A stretch of 50,010 nt of DNA from Multifurca ochricompacta (GCA_022496185.1 WTXG01000259.1:1-50010), one strand, 5' to 3'. Counted from the stretch's first letter, positions 28,895 through 42,200 are shown. Program-made: numbers and translations. Notes: generated by a model not told the origin, from the sequence alone.

Positions 28895-31145
28895 TCAGCC
28901 TTGAAGGGTCGCGATTATCGTTTCCTTTATTCTCGAAGATCGTGACCTGATCGTGCATTTGAAAGGCATCGGTCCCCTGTCGCACGCACGGCACGGCGCC
29001 CACGTCCGAGTCAACAAAAAGAAAAAAAAAAAAAGTTCTCGAGGATGGGGTGTATGAGAACTCACGAGGTCAATAGCGGGGTAAATTCTTGCAGTGGTGG
29101 TACCGGTCGTCCCTCAGCATCCGTTACGGGGAGGAATTCGAATGTAGCGAGCATGCTCGCCATCGCCACCCACAATATGTTGCGCGCGAAGTAGCGACCC
29201 GGACAAAGCCGCCTGCCAAACCCAAACGCAACGTCCAGAAGCGGTACCGGTGTCGTGGTGTCGAGGAACCGCTCTGGTTTGAATTTCGAAGGTTCTGGGT
29301 ACGTCGCGGGATCGTGAAAAATCGCCCTGCCAGACAGGTAGAGAGGTATGGAAGTGGGACAGTGTGGCAGTGTTGAGAGAGGTTGGCAAGGAGAGGAAGA
29401 CAAGGGCATACCAGATATTTGGGAAGACAAGGGACTTGGCAGGGATAAAGTAGCCCTCATAGACGTCGTCTTTTATCAAACGATGAGGAATTCCTAGCAC
29501 AGAAACCCTCTTTGTGAGCTTATCGCGAGGAGAATGATGAAAAGCTATGGGTTTATCTAACCAAATGGAGCCGGAGGACTCCACCGCAACAATTCATACA
29601 ACACTGCTTTGAGGTACGGTAGCGATTCTTCATCCCCAAAATCTGGGAGGTTGTCATGGCCCACCACAGAGTCGATCTCCTCTTGAGCACGTCGCTGAAC
29701 TTCTGGGTAGAGCACCATCGCAAGTACAAACGATTGAAGGGCAGCCGTAGCCTTGATAAAGCACAGTCAGAAATTAAACACGCTCCGATGAGAATTAAGC
29801 ATACAGCATCGATACCCGCTGAGCGTTCCGTGGAGCCTTAAAACGTTGACTGAGCATATGAACCAGAATGACTTACCAAGGTAAACATTGCTGGGTAATG
29901 CTTTTGTCATCAAGATTTCTTCAGGAGTCGGCTTTTCGGGGAGGCCTGCTAACATCGACGCTGCGATCGAAGATGTTGCCTTATTTTCTTCCTAGTATAC
30001 CTGAGGGAAACCTCTAAAGTAGTATGGGGGCGCCACAAAACGTACTAATGCCCTTTTGACAGCTTCATACGGCTCATCACGGCACAGGTCCATCTTGCGT
30101 TTCCACATGTCTGCGTCCTTCTTGAAACCAGCACCAGGAAACCACCACGGCAACCTCATGACTACGTGGAAGATCTCGATGTCATCCACCCAAATCAACG
30201 TTTGAGTGGATTCGGCTTACAGAACGGGACTAAATTGAATATGCGACCTTTTGTTTGGGCTACACCCAACCCGGCTAGGGCAGCATCTGCAAGAGCCATA
30301 TTGGGGTCATTCCGCGGGGATAACTCAATTCCGTATGCGACGGAGAGGCTGACCCGACCGACCATGCTAGAAGTGAAGAGAAGATATATTCTTTAGAAGG
30401 TCGCAGTTGGATTAAGAGTCGATCTTGACTAACCGACGGAGGTGCTGCATGAAATCCTCCGGAGTGTCAAACAGGCTCCGGAGTAAGTGCTGAGCAGCTT
30501 TCACTTCGATAGGATGATATTTATGGATCATAGTTGGTTTGAAATGCGCGTGGAATGTTTTATACCAGTTCCTCCACTTGTCGCAGTATGGGAAAAGATT
30601 GATCACCCACTTTCCTGTATCAAGTCTACACGCGTCAGTAGAAGTTAGTTATACCTATTAAACTCTTCTCACAATTCTGTCAATGCCTTTAATTGGGGTC
30701 TGATAGTACCCCGTTGGGCAGGCAGTTAGGTCAGGCTGGAGGGCAGCACTGTCTTTTATTTGCGCGTACCTATCAGAGTATATGGATGACCGTTTCTCGA
30801 GGAGATCATTAGCAACTTTGCTGGAGTTCAATACGATTATATGCGTCCCAAATAGTTCCGTGTGGATGATGTCTGACCCTAAAAATCACCGCGACAATGA
30901 TCCGGATACATACAAACACCCTAACGAGATAAACATGCGTGAGCCATACCTATTTCCCTTGCCCAATTTTCATATGCGAGCCAATGATACTTGGAAGGAA
31001 CATCCAGGAGGTTCCTGATGAATGGTAGGCCCTTGGGACCCGGCGGAAATGGGAATGGTGGTCTTCGCCTTCGGCGCGACAACATGTACAAGACGGAAGA
31101 GAACAGGGAGACAGCGAAAAGTTGAAATAAGAAAGTCGATATCAT
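28895..31145 (-). CDS. Cytochrome P450 monooxygenase, 12 exons
   Basis: Inferred exons: 31145-30950, 30878-30770, 30699-30673, 30625-30434, 30366-30221, 30161-30046, 29979-29877, 29818-29805, 29751-29562, 29493-29412, 29326-29066 and 28976-28895. Together they give exactly 506 codons including the stop. The N-terminus has a membrane anchor (residues 1-22), an Arg cluster and PFPPGPKGLPFIRN. ERP-type substrate region: KRSSIYSDRPQL. I helix: AGIDAA at about 297-302, partly from a 14-nt exon. K helix ELLR 354-357; FKPERFLD 407-414; haem loop FGFGRRLCPG with Cys433. It probably sits in the ER and hydroxylates a small lipophilic substrate, with a partner reductase. The usual I-helix Thr is Ala here. 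Basidiomycete clan; CYP family not assigned. The FMO gene lies 218 bp upstream on the same strand. Confidence 0.85.
29805..29818 (-). other. 14-nt P450 microexon encoding the I-helix motif
   Basis: Sense CGGGTATCGATGCT is flanked by CTCAG on its 5' side and GTATGC on its 3' side. With it the frame joins YL-AGIDA-ATAALQSF. Without it the frame is off by one base and the oxygen-binding motif is absent. Its length makes total coding length a multiple of three. Predicted only. Confidence 0.75.
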
Positions 31146-31363
31146 TATGAATGTGTGCGTGCACCTAGTTCGTGGTAAGACTGTTTAGGGAGCGGGGAAC
31201 TCACAGACACGAAGAAGCAGGCACGGGCAGGAACGCTGGCGTCTAGCGCGTATTAAACTCTCGTTCCACGAGTTTGACGTAATCTACAGAACAAGTGAAA
31301 TATTTCCCTACCTACCTATCTACTGCACTGATCACTCGTTAAACCATTCATCCAATTGCACCA

Positions 31364-33115
31364 TTAATTCATACCACTCCCTCTCATCCCTTTCTTCACC
31401 CTCCCCAACCACCTCTCCACCTCTTCTTCGCCAAGTGATTCCACTTTCACCCATGCCCGACGCAACCTCGTCATCTCCTTCTCCGCGAAGACCCTCCAAG
31501 TCTCCGTGAACGCCGTGCCCAGCGGCGGCAAGCCGGGTCTCCCGCCCAGACCGCGTTCTTGTAACAATCGAACGAGCGCGTTTTGATAAGCCGTGCCGCC
31601 TCCCGGCTGGGGGATCCGGTGTCCGACGCGCGCAGGATCCTCCAGTTCGGCTTCCTGGACGCGCAGGTCTGCGAGGAGCTCAGCTTTCGGTGGTAGCAAG
31701 TCCTCATCTGCCAGTGCATGCGCGATAAGCAACGCTTGAGCCGTGTCCGTCATGGCGTACGAAACGAATTGGGGGAGGCCGACGAACGCCAGCGCGCGAG
31801 GTGCGTGGGTCGGCGCAAGAGAGAAGGTGTGCCGGAAAAGAGGACGGAGATACCTCCCGTTGTTCGTGAGCATGTCACAAGTGCTTGGGTCGGGAAGTGG
31901 TGTGATGATCGACGTGTTATGAATAGACGAGGAGAGGAAGGGGAAGCGAAGTTCATATCCCGTCGCAAGGATGACCGTATCGATATGAGGGAGCGAGGTT
32001 CCATCTTCAAATACAGGCGCGACCGGAGTAAATCGCGCCAGGGCAGGGACACGCTCTACTCCCGGGATGTGCGGAAAAGGTATGGGTCTAGATGGATCAT
32101 ACTTGACAGAAGCATATGTCTACGAGTAGGACATCAATCGAGGACTGAAACGTAAGGGGGGAGGAAGCACTCACTGAATTAGCGAAGCCAGCGACCTGCT
32201 GCACTATGTCGCGCCCGCTTGCACCCCCGCCGACTACTAAAACATTGCGTTGACTGTATACCTCGGGTTCACGATAGAAGACAGAATGAAGCACCTCCCG
32301 CCCAGGTCCCGAGACCTCCCAAGTTTGTCGTCCTTCCAATTTGGGCTCACGGGGATAGTGATTGTGTCCACTCGCGACGACAAGATGGTCGAATCTCGCC
32401 TGGGTAGTGCAATTGTGTCTATGATCAAGCGTGGCGACCTGCCAGTAGCCGAAGACGTCATTTCCGCGCCAGTCAGCAGACAGAACTTCCTGGCGAAGGT
32501 GTATATAAGAGGAGAGATTCCAATGGTCGATGAGCGATTGGTGGTATCGAAATACGAAGGTATGGTTAGGGAAAAGGGGTGTTCCAACAGGGAAGGGAAA
32601 GTGGGGTATGGTCACTGATGAAATTTGAAAGTTTGTAAGGCTGACGGTAAAAGGGGAATGGGGAAGTAAAGCTCAACTGGCAGGATGAGGGGTATTGGTT
32701 CTGAGAAGCGGATAGAGCGGCGTTTCCGGGAGGTCAGGAGGGTGGGGTGGGAGTGGGTCTGGATACCTGTAAAAGGTGGATATTGGCCTTGGACAATAAG
32801 AAGCATGAAGATGCGCAATGTTCACCATAGGCCACCGATGTTGTCGCGCTGCTCGAAAAGCACTATCTCCCAATTCCTCGTCACTTCTTCGGGCAGGTCA
32901 GTGATTAGGGTTTTGAGCATGATAATGCCAGCGGTCCCCCCGCCGATGATTGCAATACGTTTGTTCGGCACATTGGGTAGGGTCGAGTTGGTGTTGCCCA
33001 AATCAAGGGGTATTTGGCCATGTTGAAAAGAGAAAGGGAGAAGGGAAAGGGTAAGGGTGAGGTTGAAGAGGCTACGCATAGAGTTGTTACTCAAGAGACG
33101 GAAGCGCCGTGTCAT
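31364..33115 (-). CDS. Flavin-containing monooxygenase (FMO-like), 4 exons
   Basis: Inferred exons 33115-32826, 32766-32678, 32614-32175 and 32101-31364 total exactly 519 codons with the stop. The N-terminus is hydrophobic (residues 17-30, possible signal or anchor). The FAD-binding strand is KRIAIIGGGTAGI (GxGxxG about 57-63) with the ribose-binding LFEQRDNIGGLW. Next come YPDPLPPHPPDLP; LVVASGHNHYPREP; the FMO-identifying region with VLHSVFY; a NADPH site VLVVGGGASGRDI (about 252-262); and ILATGYELRFPF (ATGY 319-322). It likely oxygenates a soft nucleophile (N or S) or acts as a Baeyer-Villiger type enzyme. Its position next to a co-directional P450 suggests a joint detoxification or metabolite pathway. 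No defects seen. Confidence 0.85.
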
Positions 33116-34506
33116 ATATTAAGGATGTCGAGTTCGGGACATAGGCGATACGCAATATTGGTTGCGCAAAGAAGAGCCATGGCGACCTCTGAGCGAACTT
33201 GAGAAGAATAACTTACTTTGCGAACACATATTCTACTCTACGTTGGTGGAAAGTGGAAAGTAAGCGTAACGGCAAAAAGCGATCAACATGGCGTGTGCTA
33301 TTGTAGAAATGGTATCGTCTAGGTCATATACAATAATGCGCAAAACGACCTGCAAATGGTGCAGTGCAGGTTTTGCACCTTAGTGTTAAGCTCGAATATG
33401 TCGGGGCTTAGTTGTGTTGAGAAGAGAATAGGAAATAGAATCCATTCAAAATACGTATCGCACCTACAGCATCAGCCTCATGTGAATACAATGCACATTA
33501 ACTGGTGTGCCATCACACCACTGTACAGTCAATCAGAATCTACAGACCTAATGTATTGCCAGGAACATCTACTATTGTCACAGTTGAAACGATGGCACAT
33601 ACCTTTGAACGAATGTAGATGCGCTGTTTTGATACAAGTCAGCCCTCAAGATAAAGTTGTAAAGTATCTGAGGACAAAAAAACCCCGAGAGAAATAAAGT
33701 CTGCAAGGAAAGAAAACGGAAGGGATGATGCGTTCGAGCGATAGCAAAAGTTAGCAAGGGCCCATACCGGTCGACAGCGTGCGAGTATTATAGCGGTTGG
33801 TCGGCCGAAAGCCGCCAACGGTGGGTTTTAAACGTCCAATATATCGTGCCTGGGATGCAAACCCGTAATTTTCAGGGGATTGCGTCAGTGAAGTCGGAAG
33901 TACGGGACCGCAAGTCGGTAATTAGGGACCTGGCGTTTAATGTTGATCTGATTGGGGGGTGGACGCAATCGATTTGAAGGGAGTCCTTTGAATACAAGTC
34001 AACAAGTGGGAGATGAGATGCCCTGTAAAGTTTTAATTTTAAAGGTCAGCACGATATGGAAGGACGAGACCAGGGTTATGGGGAGGTGCGAGGGCCATGG
34101 AGCGGTCTGCGGTCTAGGAGCGGTGGAGAGGAGAGGAGGAGAAAGAGTGGCTATTGGTCTTGTCTTGTCTTGTCCCCGGATACATAAATAAAATAAAACA
34201 GCTAAACCAGCTACGACCTGGTCGACCTTCTCCTTTCTCAACCTCCAACATCATCGCAACACTTAAAACGTACATCTACTCTTTTCTTCTGTTCTCTATT
34301 CCGGAACACAGCTTTATCCTGAGCGGTGTTTACAACATCATTCCCGCTCACTGACAAATCTTTCGCTCTTTGCTCGGACGCTAGATTGTATTTTTTTTCC
34401 CTCTTGATTTTCCACATACCCCACATTCTCTCTTCCCCGCACTTCTGAATCCTAGAACAAATTTCCTTTTCCTTTCCCTTACATCCTCGTCATCACATTT
34501 TAGAAA
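33116..34506. promoter_or_regulatory. Shared promoter region of FMO (minus) and trehalase (plus)
   Basis: Divergent 1.4-kb region without a gene. An AGGGG stress-response-like element is at 33874-33878. A TATA-like AT-rich run with ACATAAATAAAATAAA at about 34183-34198, followed by CT-rich sequence up to the trehalase ATG, looks like the trehalase core promoter and leader. A 113-codon frame at 33356-33697 has no motif and is probably chance. Confidence 0.45.
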
Positions 34507-37271
34507 ATGTCACCACCACTTAACCACCCACCTGGCATGAACTTTGTTGGCGATCCGCTCCATGAGCAACGACCTGTCGACGCTGATGCGTCCGTTTACT
34601 ACGGCGGAACGGAATATCATAGTCGCTCTAGAACGTATAGTACGGTACGGGCTTCGCCCATGAGTAGTTTTGCCCAACTTTGACTCCCATCCTAGTCAGC
34701 AGATAATGGCCCCAAACGTCCTATATTCGACGACGATTGGCATCTTAGGCCACGCAGAATGTCCCACGACGAGAAAAGTCGCTCTGCCCCACGCCGATTT
34801 CTCATAGATGTTGAGGAGACTATACGTCTTGTCCTCGAACAGGAAGATACCGACGGCGACTTCCAAATCAGTATTACAGACGCTGGCCCTAAGATACTCT
34901 CTCTCGGTACAGCTACTAGTAACGGTTTCAAGACCTTTGATATACGAGTGCGTGTCTTCAGATAACCATCTCATCCTCTGACCGATGTCGTGGTTTTCAA
35001 AGGGTACTTATATGCTATCAAACCTCCTTCAAGAGCTTGCTTTAGCTCGTGACCACAATAGGAAGAGGATTGTCCTCGATGAGGCTCGTCTCACTGAGAA
35101 TCCCGTCGACCGTCTATCTCGTATGATCAAGAATTCTTTCTGGCACTCCCTCACTCGGCGCATTGACGGCGATGGTCTCGAGATCATCTGCGCGGATCCC
35201 AAGAACCGTACCGGGCGCATTCAGCCGCGGATCTATGTCCCACATCGTGAGCCTGCCATGGTTGAATACTACCGGAAGATTGCTTCCGAGAAGGCACACC
35301 TCAACCTTGATGTCCAAGTCCTTCCTTCTAACCCTGATGACCCCCATTTTGTCAAGAGCCTGAATAGCAAACCTGGCATTTTGGCTCTTGCCATGAACGA
35401 AGTAGACGATGGGCGTGGCGGCCGAACACTGAAGGGTATCCCATTCGTCGTTCCCGGCGCTCGCTTTAACGAGGTCTGTTAGATCCGTCGCTTAACAAGC
35501 GCTTATAAGTTAATCGTTTCGTATAGCTGTACAACTGGGATTCGTACTTCATCTCCCTCGGACTACTTGTCGATGGCCAAGTCCAAATGGCCAAGGGTCT
35601 AGTCGAACACTTTATCTTCGAGATTAAGCACTACAATAAGATCCTCAACGGCAGTCGTTCCTATTACCTCGCCCGTTCGCAGCCACCATTCCTCACGGAT
35701 ATGGCCCTTCAGATCTACAATCAGCTTGACCGGTCGGATCTTGAGGCTAACCGACAGTGGCTTAAGCGCGCGATCCAGGCAGCTATCAAGGAGTATCACA
35801 CGATCTGGGTTGCGGAGCCCCGCATGGATCCCAAGACTGGCCTTTCACGATACCGTCCCGAAGGCGTGGGTATCCCTCCGGAGACAGAAGCGACGCACTT
35901 TACGCACATCCTCGAGCCGTATGCGGCGAAGCATGGACTCTCCATCAACGAGTTCAGTGAACGGTACAACAATGAGTCGATCCGCGAGCCCCAGCTTGAT
36001 GAATACTTCTTGCACGACCGCGCTGTGCGCGAGTCTGGACACGATACGACTTATCGTCTTGAGAAACGGTGTGCTAACCTTGGCACGATCGACCTTCAAT
36101 CCCTTCTCTATAAGTATGAGGTTGATATCGCAACTGCTATTCGCGAAGTATTCGACGACGAGCTCGAGCTTGAGGAAGACTTTGATCTCGCGCCGTTCCC
36201 TCCGAGCGTCGAAACCTACGCAAATCCGCACCGCGAACGCTCGCGTACACGCCCGCAGACGAGCGATGAATGGTTTGCTCGCGCTGAGTTCCGTCGGGAG
36301 TCGATCGACAAGTACTGCTGGAATGAGAGCAAGAGCTTATATTTCGATTATGATACCGTGCAGGAGAAGCAGAGCCTCTACGAGAGTGCCACGGCATTCT
36401 GGCCACTGTGGGCGGGATGCGCTAGCGAAGAGCAGGGGTGGAAGCTTATGTGAGTCGTCCACGCACCATTACATCCTCATGGACACCAGTTGACGATACG
36501 CGTTTTAGTTCCGATTCGCTTAAGAAGTTCGAGGTTCTCGGTGGGATAGTTTCTGGCACTGAGGAGTCCCGCGGGAAGATTTCCCTCGATCGTCCAAATC
36601 GACAGTGGGACTACCCTTATGCATGGTGAGTTCCTAGGCTGGGAACCTTGAAAATGCGCAGCTGACCCCGCGAAAGGCCACCGCACCAGATCATGACTTG
36701 GGTAGGGCTCGAGCGTTATGGCTACCTTGAAGATGCTCAGCGCCTTGCCTATCGTTTCCTGTACATGTAAGTTTTATTCGGGAGTATAATAGGAAGGGCT
36801 ACTGAACAAACTGCCACCGGCGACAGGATGACAACTGCATTTGTTGATTTCAATGGTGTAGTTCCTGAGAAGTTTGACGCGGTTAGGCTTTCGCACCTTG
36901 TCGACGCCGAGTACGGTAATCAAGGAATAGATTTCAAGATGGTCCCTCGTGAGGGATTCGGCTGGATGAACGGTACGCTCGATCCATTCCCCATCTTAGC
37001 TTCCCTAGTACCAAACCGCTTGTTCTTCTTATCAGCTGCGTACCAAGTCGGACTGTCGTTCCTGACGAACCACATGCGCCGCGCCGTCGCAGCATGTACT
37101 TCTCCAGAAGTCTTCTTCGGGCGCACGATGATGGGAGAGCATACCGCTGCGCCGCCCTCGAGCGTCGCCAACGACCCGCTCGGCCTTGCGATGGAGAGTC
37201 TCATGCTCTCTCCCGTCGCCTTATCTGGCCCTGGAACCGCCACGCCCCCACCGTCGTACTCGCTACCTTAG
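34507..37271 (+). CDS. Neutral trehalase (GH37), 8 exons
   Basis: Exons 34507-34644, 34696-34947, 35003-35473, 35527-36449, 36509-36625, 36677-36766, 36827-36972 and 37036-37271 give 790 residues, close to fungal neutral trehalases. The enzyme cleaves cytosolic trehalose to two glucose. The N-terminal regulatory part has an RRMS motif (Ser69), a likely protein kinase A/14-3-3 site, and an EF-like calcium loop starting Asp97 ([16 protein letters not shown]). GH37 signature 1 is [15 protein letters not shown] (281-295; the usual second Gly is Ala) and signature 2 is [10 protein letters not shown] (627-636). Catalytic acid Asp460 lies in ESGHDTT. Near the end GFGWMNAAYQVGL follows removal of a 63-bp in-frame intron. 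The tail is Pro/Ser-rich. Intact; no secretion signal, as expected for the neutral type. Confidence 0.93.
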
Positions 37272-39229
37272 GGGGGGGGGGTCTTCACACATCGCAAACC
37301 CGATCTGACCTTATCTTACCATCGCAAAAGCTGAATGGGCAGCAATAGTAATCAACCGGCAGCCATCGCACAGGCTTAATAAGTTACCAGTACCTTTCTC
37401 ATACGTACTTAATTACTTACTTGAATACTCTCTTTTTTTTCATCACTTCGACTGTGGCAGAGCAGAGTGTAGTCGGGTGTGGTCATCACCTGTTCATCTA
37501 GAGTGTGTGCACAATCTTTTTCCTTTTTTTCCCTTTCTTTTTCTCTCTTTCGTTTCGTCCGATCGCGTAATTCTTCATCAATCTGTAGTTATACAAACCG
37601 AGAATCATAAACATTGTGGTGATAACTTTTGCTTTGGCTGCTGCCCTTTTTTTTTTTTTTGGTTTTCTTGTCTTAACTCGTCATCGCAGTTTTTCCTTTA
37701 TTCGTTTCTTCCAACATATATAGCTGAATGAATAACTTTTTTTTTTTTCCCTGTCCGCCCTTGTCTGGCGGCCGAATATAATGAATTGAATTGAAAGTGA
37801 AATGATATATGCATAAACTTGAAGGGGAGGGGAGGGGGGGACTACCTTCTACCTACTTTTGAACGAACAAAAAACAGGATGATGATGACGGGGGCCATGT
37901 ACTGTGTGTTGTATGTGTATGTATGTATTTAACTCACCCATCAACCCGATCCATCCCACCACTCGTCGAGCTGTACTGTGGGAGAGGAGAGAGGAAATGT
38001 ACGTACACATGGGTGAAGTTGGAAATAAACGACTTGGACCCACGGGATGTCAGTCAGTCAGTCACAGGTTTTATGATATGATACAAGGATAGATGGATCT
38101 CCCCCTACGGAGGATACGGACATGCATCTGATAATGATGATGATGATCGGATCAGATCAGACAAGTTGGCCACCAATCGCTTGCGCTTGTAGCTTCCCTC
38201 GAGCGTCTCATCATCAGTCATCTTTTTTGTTTTTTTGTTTTTTTTTTTTCAAGGTTTTAAGTGTAGGTAAAGGATGATCAAGTCGTCCCATCGCTGTTGT
38301 GGAGTTGTGGAGATGGGCAGATGGCCAATATATTTTGTGGAGCTAATTTACTACTTGGGCGGCGCCTGAGCAGAATTGATCACGTGTAACACGGTCTTCC
38401 TGTAATCAAAACTCACCCCGTTACCTTGGCTGGCACTTTACTTACTTACCTACCGACTTGCAGACAAAGCGCCAGCTAGGGGTCACCAGTGGGCAACGCA
38501 ACGCAACGCAACTGCTGCTCGAGGAGATAACCGGAGGAAGATTCACCACCGACCCCGGTGGGAGGAGGAGTGGGAAGTCAATTTCATCATCAATTTCATC
38601 ATCATCATCACCTGCCACCTTGATCTTCTCAGTCTTTTTTTTTTTTTTTTTAGCTTATCGCTTCTGTGTGCTTTGCTTGTTCGTGCTCATGGGACGGGAT
38701 GAGATGGGATGTAACCGGGGGGGGGGGGGGGGGGAGCGCAATACCTGTGTATTGGACTAATGGTTCTGAAGTCAGCGTTTCCCTTCAACCTGTCTTCTTG
38801 TTTTCTGGTTCCCCTCCACACACTCTATTAAACTAAACTATGGAACAGCTCTTGATTGGCAAGGAATCTCTTACTCTAATAATGACGGAAAGCGTGGCGA
38901 AATCACGTTGCCCCCCCCCCCCCCCCAAATGTATTGTACAGGAGGCGCGATGGGCTATTACGCCCGCCCCGCCCCGCCCCGCCCTGCATAGGTCCTATAG
39001 GTCGCAGGTCCTCCAGGTTACAGAACCTTCTTCTATTCTGATGAAATTTATTCCTCTCTGGAGGCTCTTTAACACCAGCAAAAAATGAGAACCTGTTCTC
39101 AATCTTTTTTTTATTTATTAGGATTCGTTCTTCAGAGTGGCAGAGCAGGTTTTCCCGCCTCCTCTCATTCCCTAGACTAGATACCCGTAGAAGCGCACTA
39201 TGCCATGGACCATAAACCTTCCTCTCATC

Positions 39230-39230
<1 letters not shown>

Positions 39231-39266
<36 letters not shown>
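39231..39266. repeat. (TG)18 microsatellite
   Basis: Perfect TG repeat of 36 bp in the gene-poor stretch. A shorter (GT)n lies at about 45401-45424. Confidence 0.95.
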
Positions 39267-39269
<3 letters not shown>

Positions 39270-42200
39270 TTCAATGCCTTTAGAAATGGGGCTGATCAAT
39301 TCGATGCAGCAGATATCGCATAAACCCCTTTTTTGAGACATGTCCATTGTGGAAGTTCCCCTCGGGTTTTGTTTTTTTTTTTGTTTTTTTTTGTTTTTTT
39401 GTGTCAATGTCTCGAAGGACACACACCTTTGAAATGAGAACCGGTTTTCTCTCCGATCGGTCTGATTGACATCATCTATAACGGCAACGACATCTGGTTT
39501 CGCATACGGATGCGGTGTATGTGCTGATAATAATAATAATGTTACCAAACGCTTTCCCCCATGACCATGATGACCATGAAAACTGGAGGACCGCTCAGGA
39601 TCAGATTTAGGTTAGAATTATCCCCATCCATCCAGATCTTTTTTTTCAAACTGTGTCGATCCACCAAGAAACTCCGGCTTCCATTCCTCTAGCAAAAGGG
39701 GGGGAAGGGGAGATACACGTATACACGTAATCCGTGAAGTGAAGGTACCGATCGTCAATATTCCAAGGGGCGAAGCGGAGCATTCTTTTTCTTCTACTTC
39801 TCTCTTAAAAATCCTTGGGCTTTTTATAATTGATTAATCACAAGGTAAAAAAATATTACCTTTTCACTTTGGAGTGTGGGTACCCACCCTTTATGTCACA
39901 GGGGTATACGGTTTTATCTGTGGGGGCTTATCTCTCTCTCTCCCACTCTCCCCACAATTGCTGCCGCCCGCTATTTCCGCGAACGTTCCGTATTAACACT
40001 TGGAACCCACGGATCTCAAAAACACACATTTCTCCTTCGCCCTCTTGGTATAATTTTCTTAGCATGTAGATGGAGGGGGAGAAGGCAATATAGCACAGAG
40101 TATATATTTTCGCGATGATACCCTCAGGGAACCAAGCCGTACTTACTCACCGCGCACCGCGAATTACCGCCAAAAAAGCCGGCGCTTCAAGAGAGCGACA
40201 ACATCCCAATCTGTGTGCTTTTTTTTTTTTAAAAAAAAATAACGGGGCAGCTTCCTAAATGGGATAATCTCTAGAACAGGACAGTCCGTAATTATCCAGA
40301 AAAAAAAAGAGAGAGAGAGAGAGAGAAATGCGCGCATGGCTAGGACCGAACCGTGACTTCCGAGTTTTTTGAGAAACACAGAGGGAGAACGCGAGCCAGA
40401 CTACATAAACTCAAGCGCCCCGATGCATGATGACCAGTTGAATAAAATAAAATAAAAATAAAATATCCAAAAAAATCAGGTGGCTTCACCATCTCCAGAG
40501 ACAACAAGATAACACCGTCGTGTCATTACTGGTCGGTCGTGGGACTTTTTATTTTTATTTTTATTGACTTGCTTCTTCTCACAGGATCAATCGAGGTCAC
40601 CCACGGAAAATATTGAAGCAAGATCCTTGTTGCAAGGCCAGGGAAAATCAGGTTTGAATGTGGCGGCAAGGGTATATAAATATGTGCCCAGGGGCCCAGG
40701 TGGATTGACGCCCGAGTCCGTTAAATGCGGCAAGATTTAGACCAAGACCACGAAAAGACTGATTCAAGAAAATCCAGTAACCGCTAGATCACCTCACATG
40801 AGGTGTGAGACTTGTGTGCAGAGCTGATGATACAGAAAGCCGTAGAGTCCCCTTCCTAGTGGCTTCTGGCATCTCAATATGTTTTCTTCAAAATCAAAAA
40901 TCCGACATCGTCTTTTGACGCAGCAGCTAGCTGAACCCCAAGTAAGAGGTCGTAAGAATATGAGCAAGTTAGGGGCCAAGGAGAAGGGACAATCATCCAC
41001 GTTGGTGGCCTGAACGCGAAGAGTGGATCGTGGAAAATGAAGAAGGGACCAAGCTCAGCTTGTCGTTTGAGCGATCGTTAGTAGTAGTTAAACGGATGTA
41101 TGGATGTTGTGACGATGGGGTGTATGCTCCCGGTAGTACGGCCCGGACTTCAATTAACTAGCACCACGGCACCGAGGAGGAATGGAACGCTGCGGCACGA
41201 AACACTGGCCCACCCCCTTGCTTTGGCTCTGGCTCTCTAGAGATCACCGTTTTGTGCTCTAGTAAAACATTTCAAAGTGCCGTATCATCACTTTGATCTG
41301 AGAGGATTTTCCATTTAAAGACGTTTTTTCGAAAGAGAAAAAAGAAGGGGGTCGGGCTACCGGTTGTTTTTTTTTTTTTTGGTGCTTGTGTTTGTTTAAA
41401 TAGCTTATTCTTTGTTGTTTTTAGATTTTGACAGAATATGGCATCTCAATAATCAAAAGGGGTACAACCTCAACCAAGCTTTTTTCATTTTATTCACGTT
41501 TCGTGTCGTTTCATGTCATGTCATCTCCGAAATGAACCAATCGGGGAATGGGCTCCACTCAAGGGGATGACATCGGACAGGAGGCATCTCTCGTCGTCGC
41601 GCACATCGTTTTTTCTGTAGCTGAGGCCAGGCAGGACTTACATAAGGTAGTCCACTTGACTTTTTAGTGACATATTTCCTCATCTTTTCGTTTCTGGTTG
41701 AATTGCTAGTTCGGTAATTTCCGATGACACGGATTTTAAACTTGGAAGTGTACTAACGCGTACAGTTTCAAGTACGTCTCCCATCGCCTCTTGCCGGATG
41801 CCGGATGTCCTCAGGACTTTGTGAGAGAGAGACTGAGAAGGTTACGCCGCCGCTGCAGACCGGAGAGAAGCATGTTCACGAGCATCCTCTGGGTTTACCG
41901 ACTAAAAATCCATTTCAACCTTTCCGACCTTCTCTCCCACACACACACACACCCTCTCAGAGGTGGTCCGTTATACAAAGAAGGAGGGGAAAACGACTTG
42001 GGGACGAAATAGCCAAAGAGTTAAGTGAGTGGAAGCATTTCGAGGGTCAGATGACACGACAACAGACGGCCGTGTCGAGTCGTCGAGTCGGGTATTTCCG
42101 GTGATGAAGATCAACAACTTTTCGAGAGCAGCAGCAGTAGCAGCAGTAGCAGCGGCAGCAGCGGCATAAGATAGAAGGATATGAAGAAGTTAGGAAGTGT

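Noticed and set aside
29752..29876. Single 125-bp intron between P450 exons 7 and 8
   Set aside because: It leaves the frame off by one base and removes the AGxD motif. The 14-nt microexon model solves both.
30673..30770. Reading straight through or other acceptors after KRSSIYSDR in the P450
   Set aside because: Those models give a non-P450 peptide or a stop. The chosen exons give RPQL...TELLDTGKWVINLFPY, which fits the family.
35726..36493. 255-codon plus-strand frame within trehalase
   Set aside because: Arg/Ser-rich shadow frame of the strongly supported trehalase exon.
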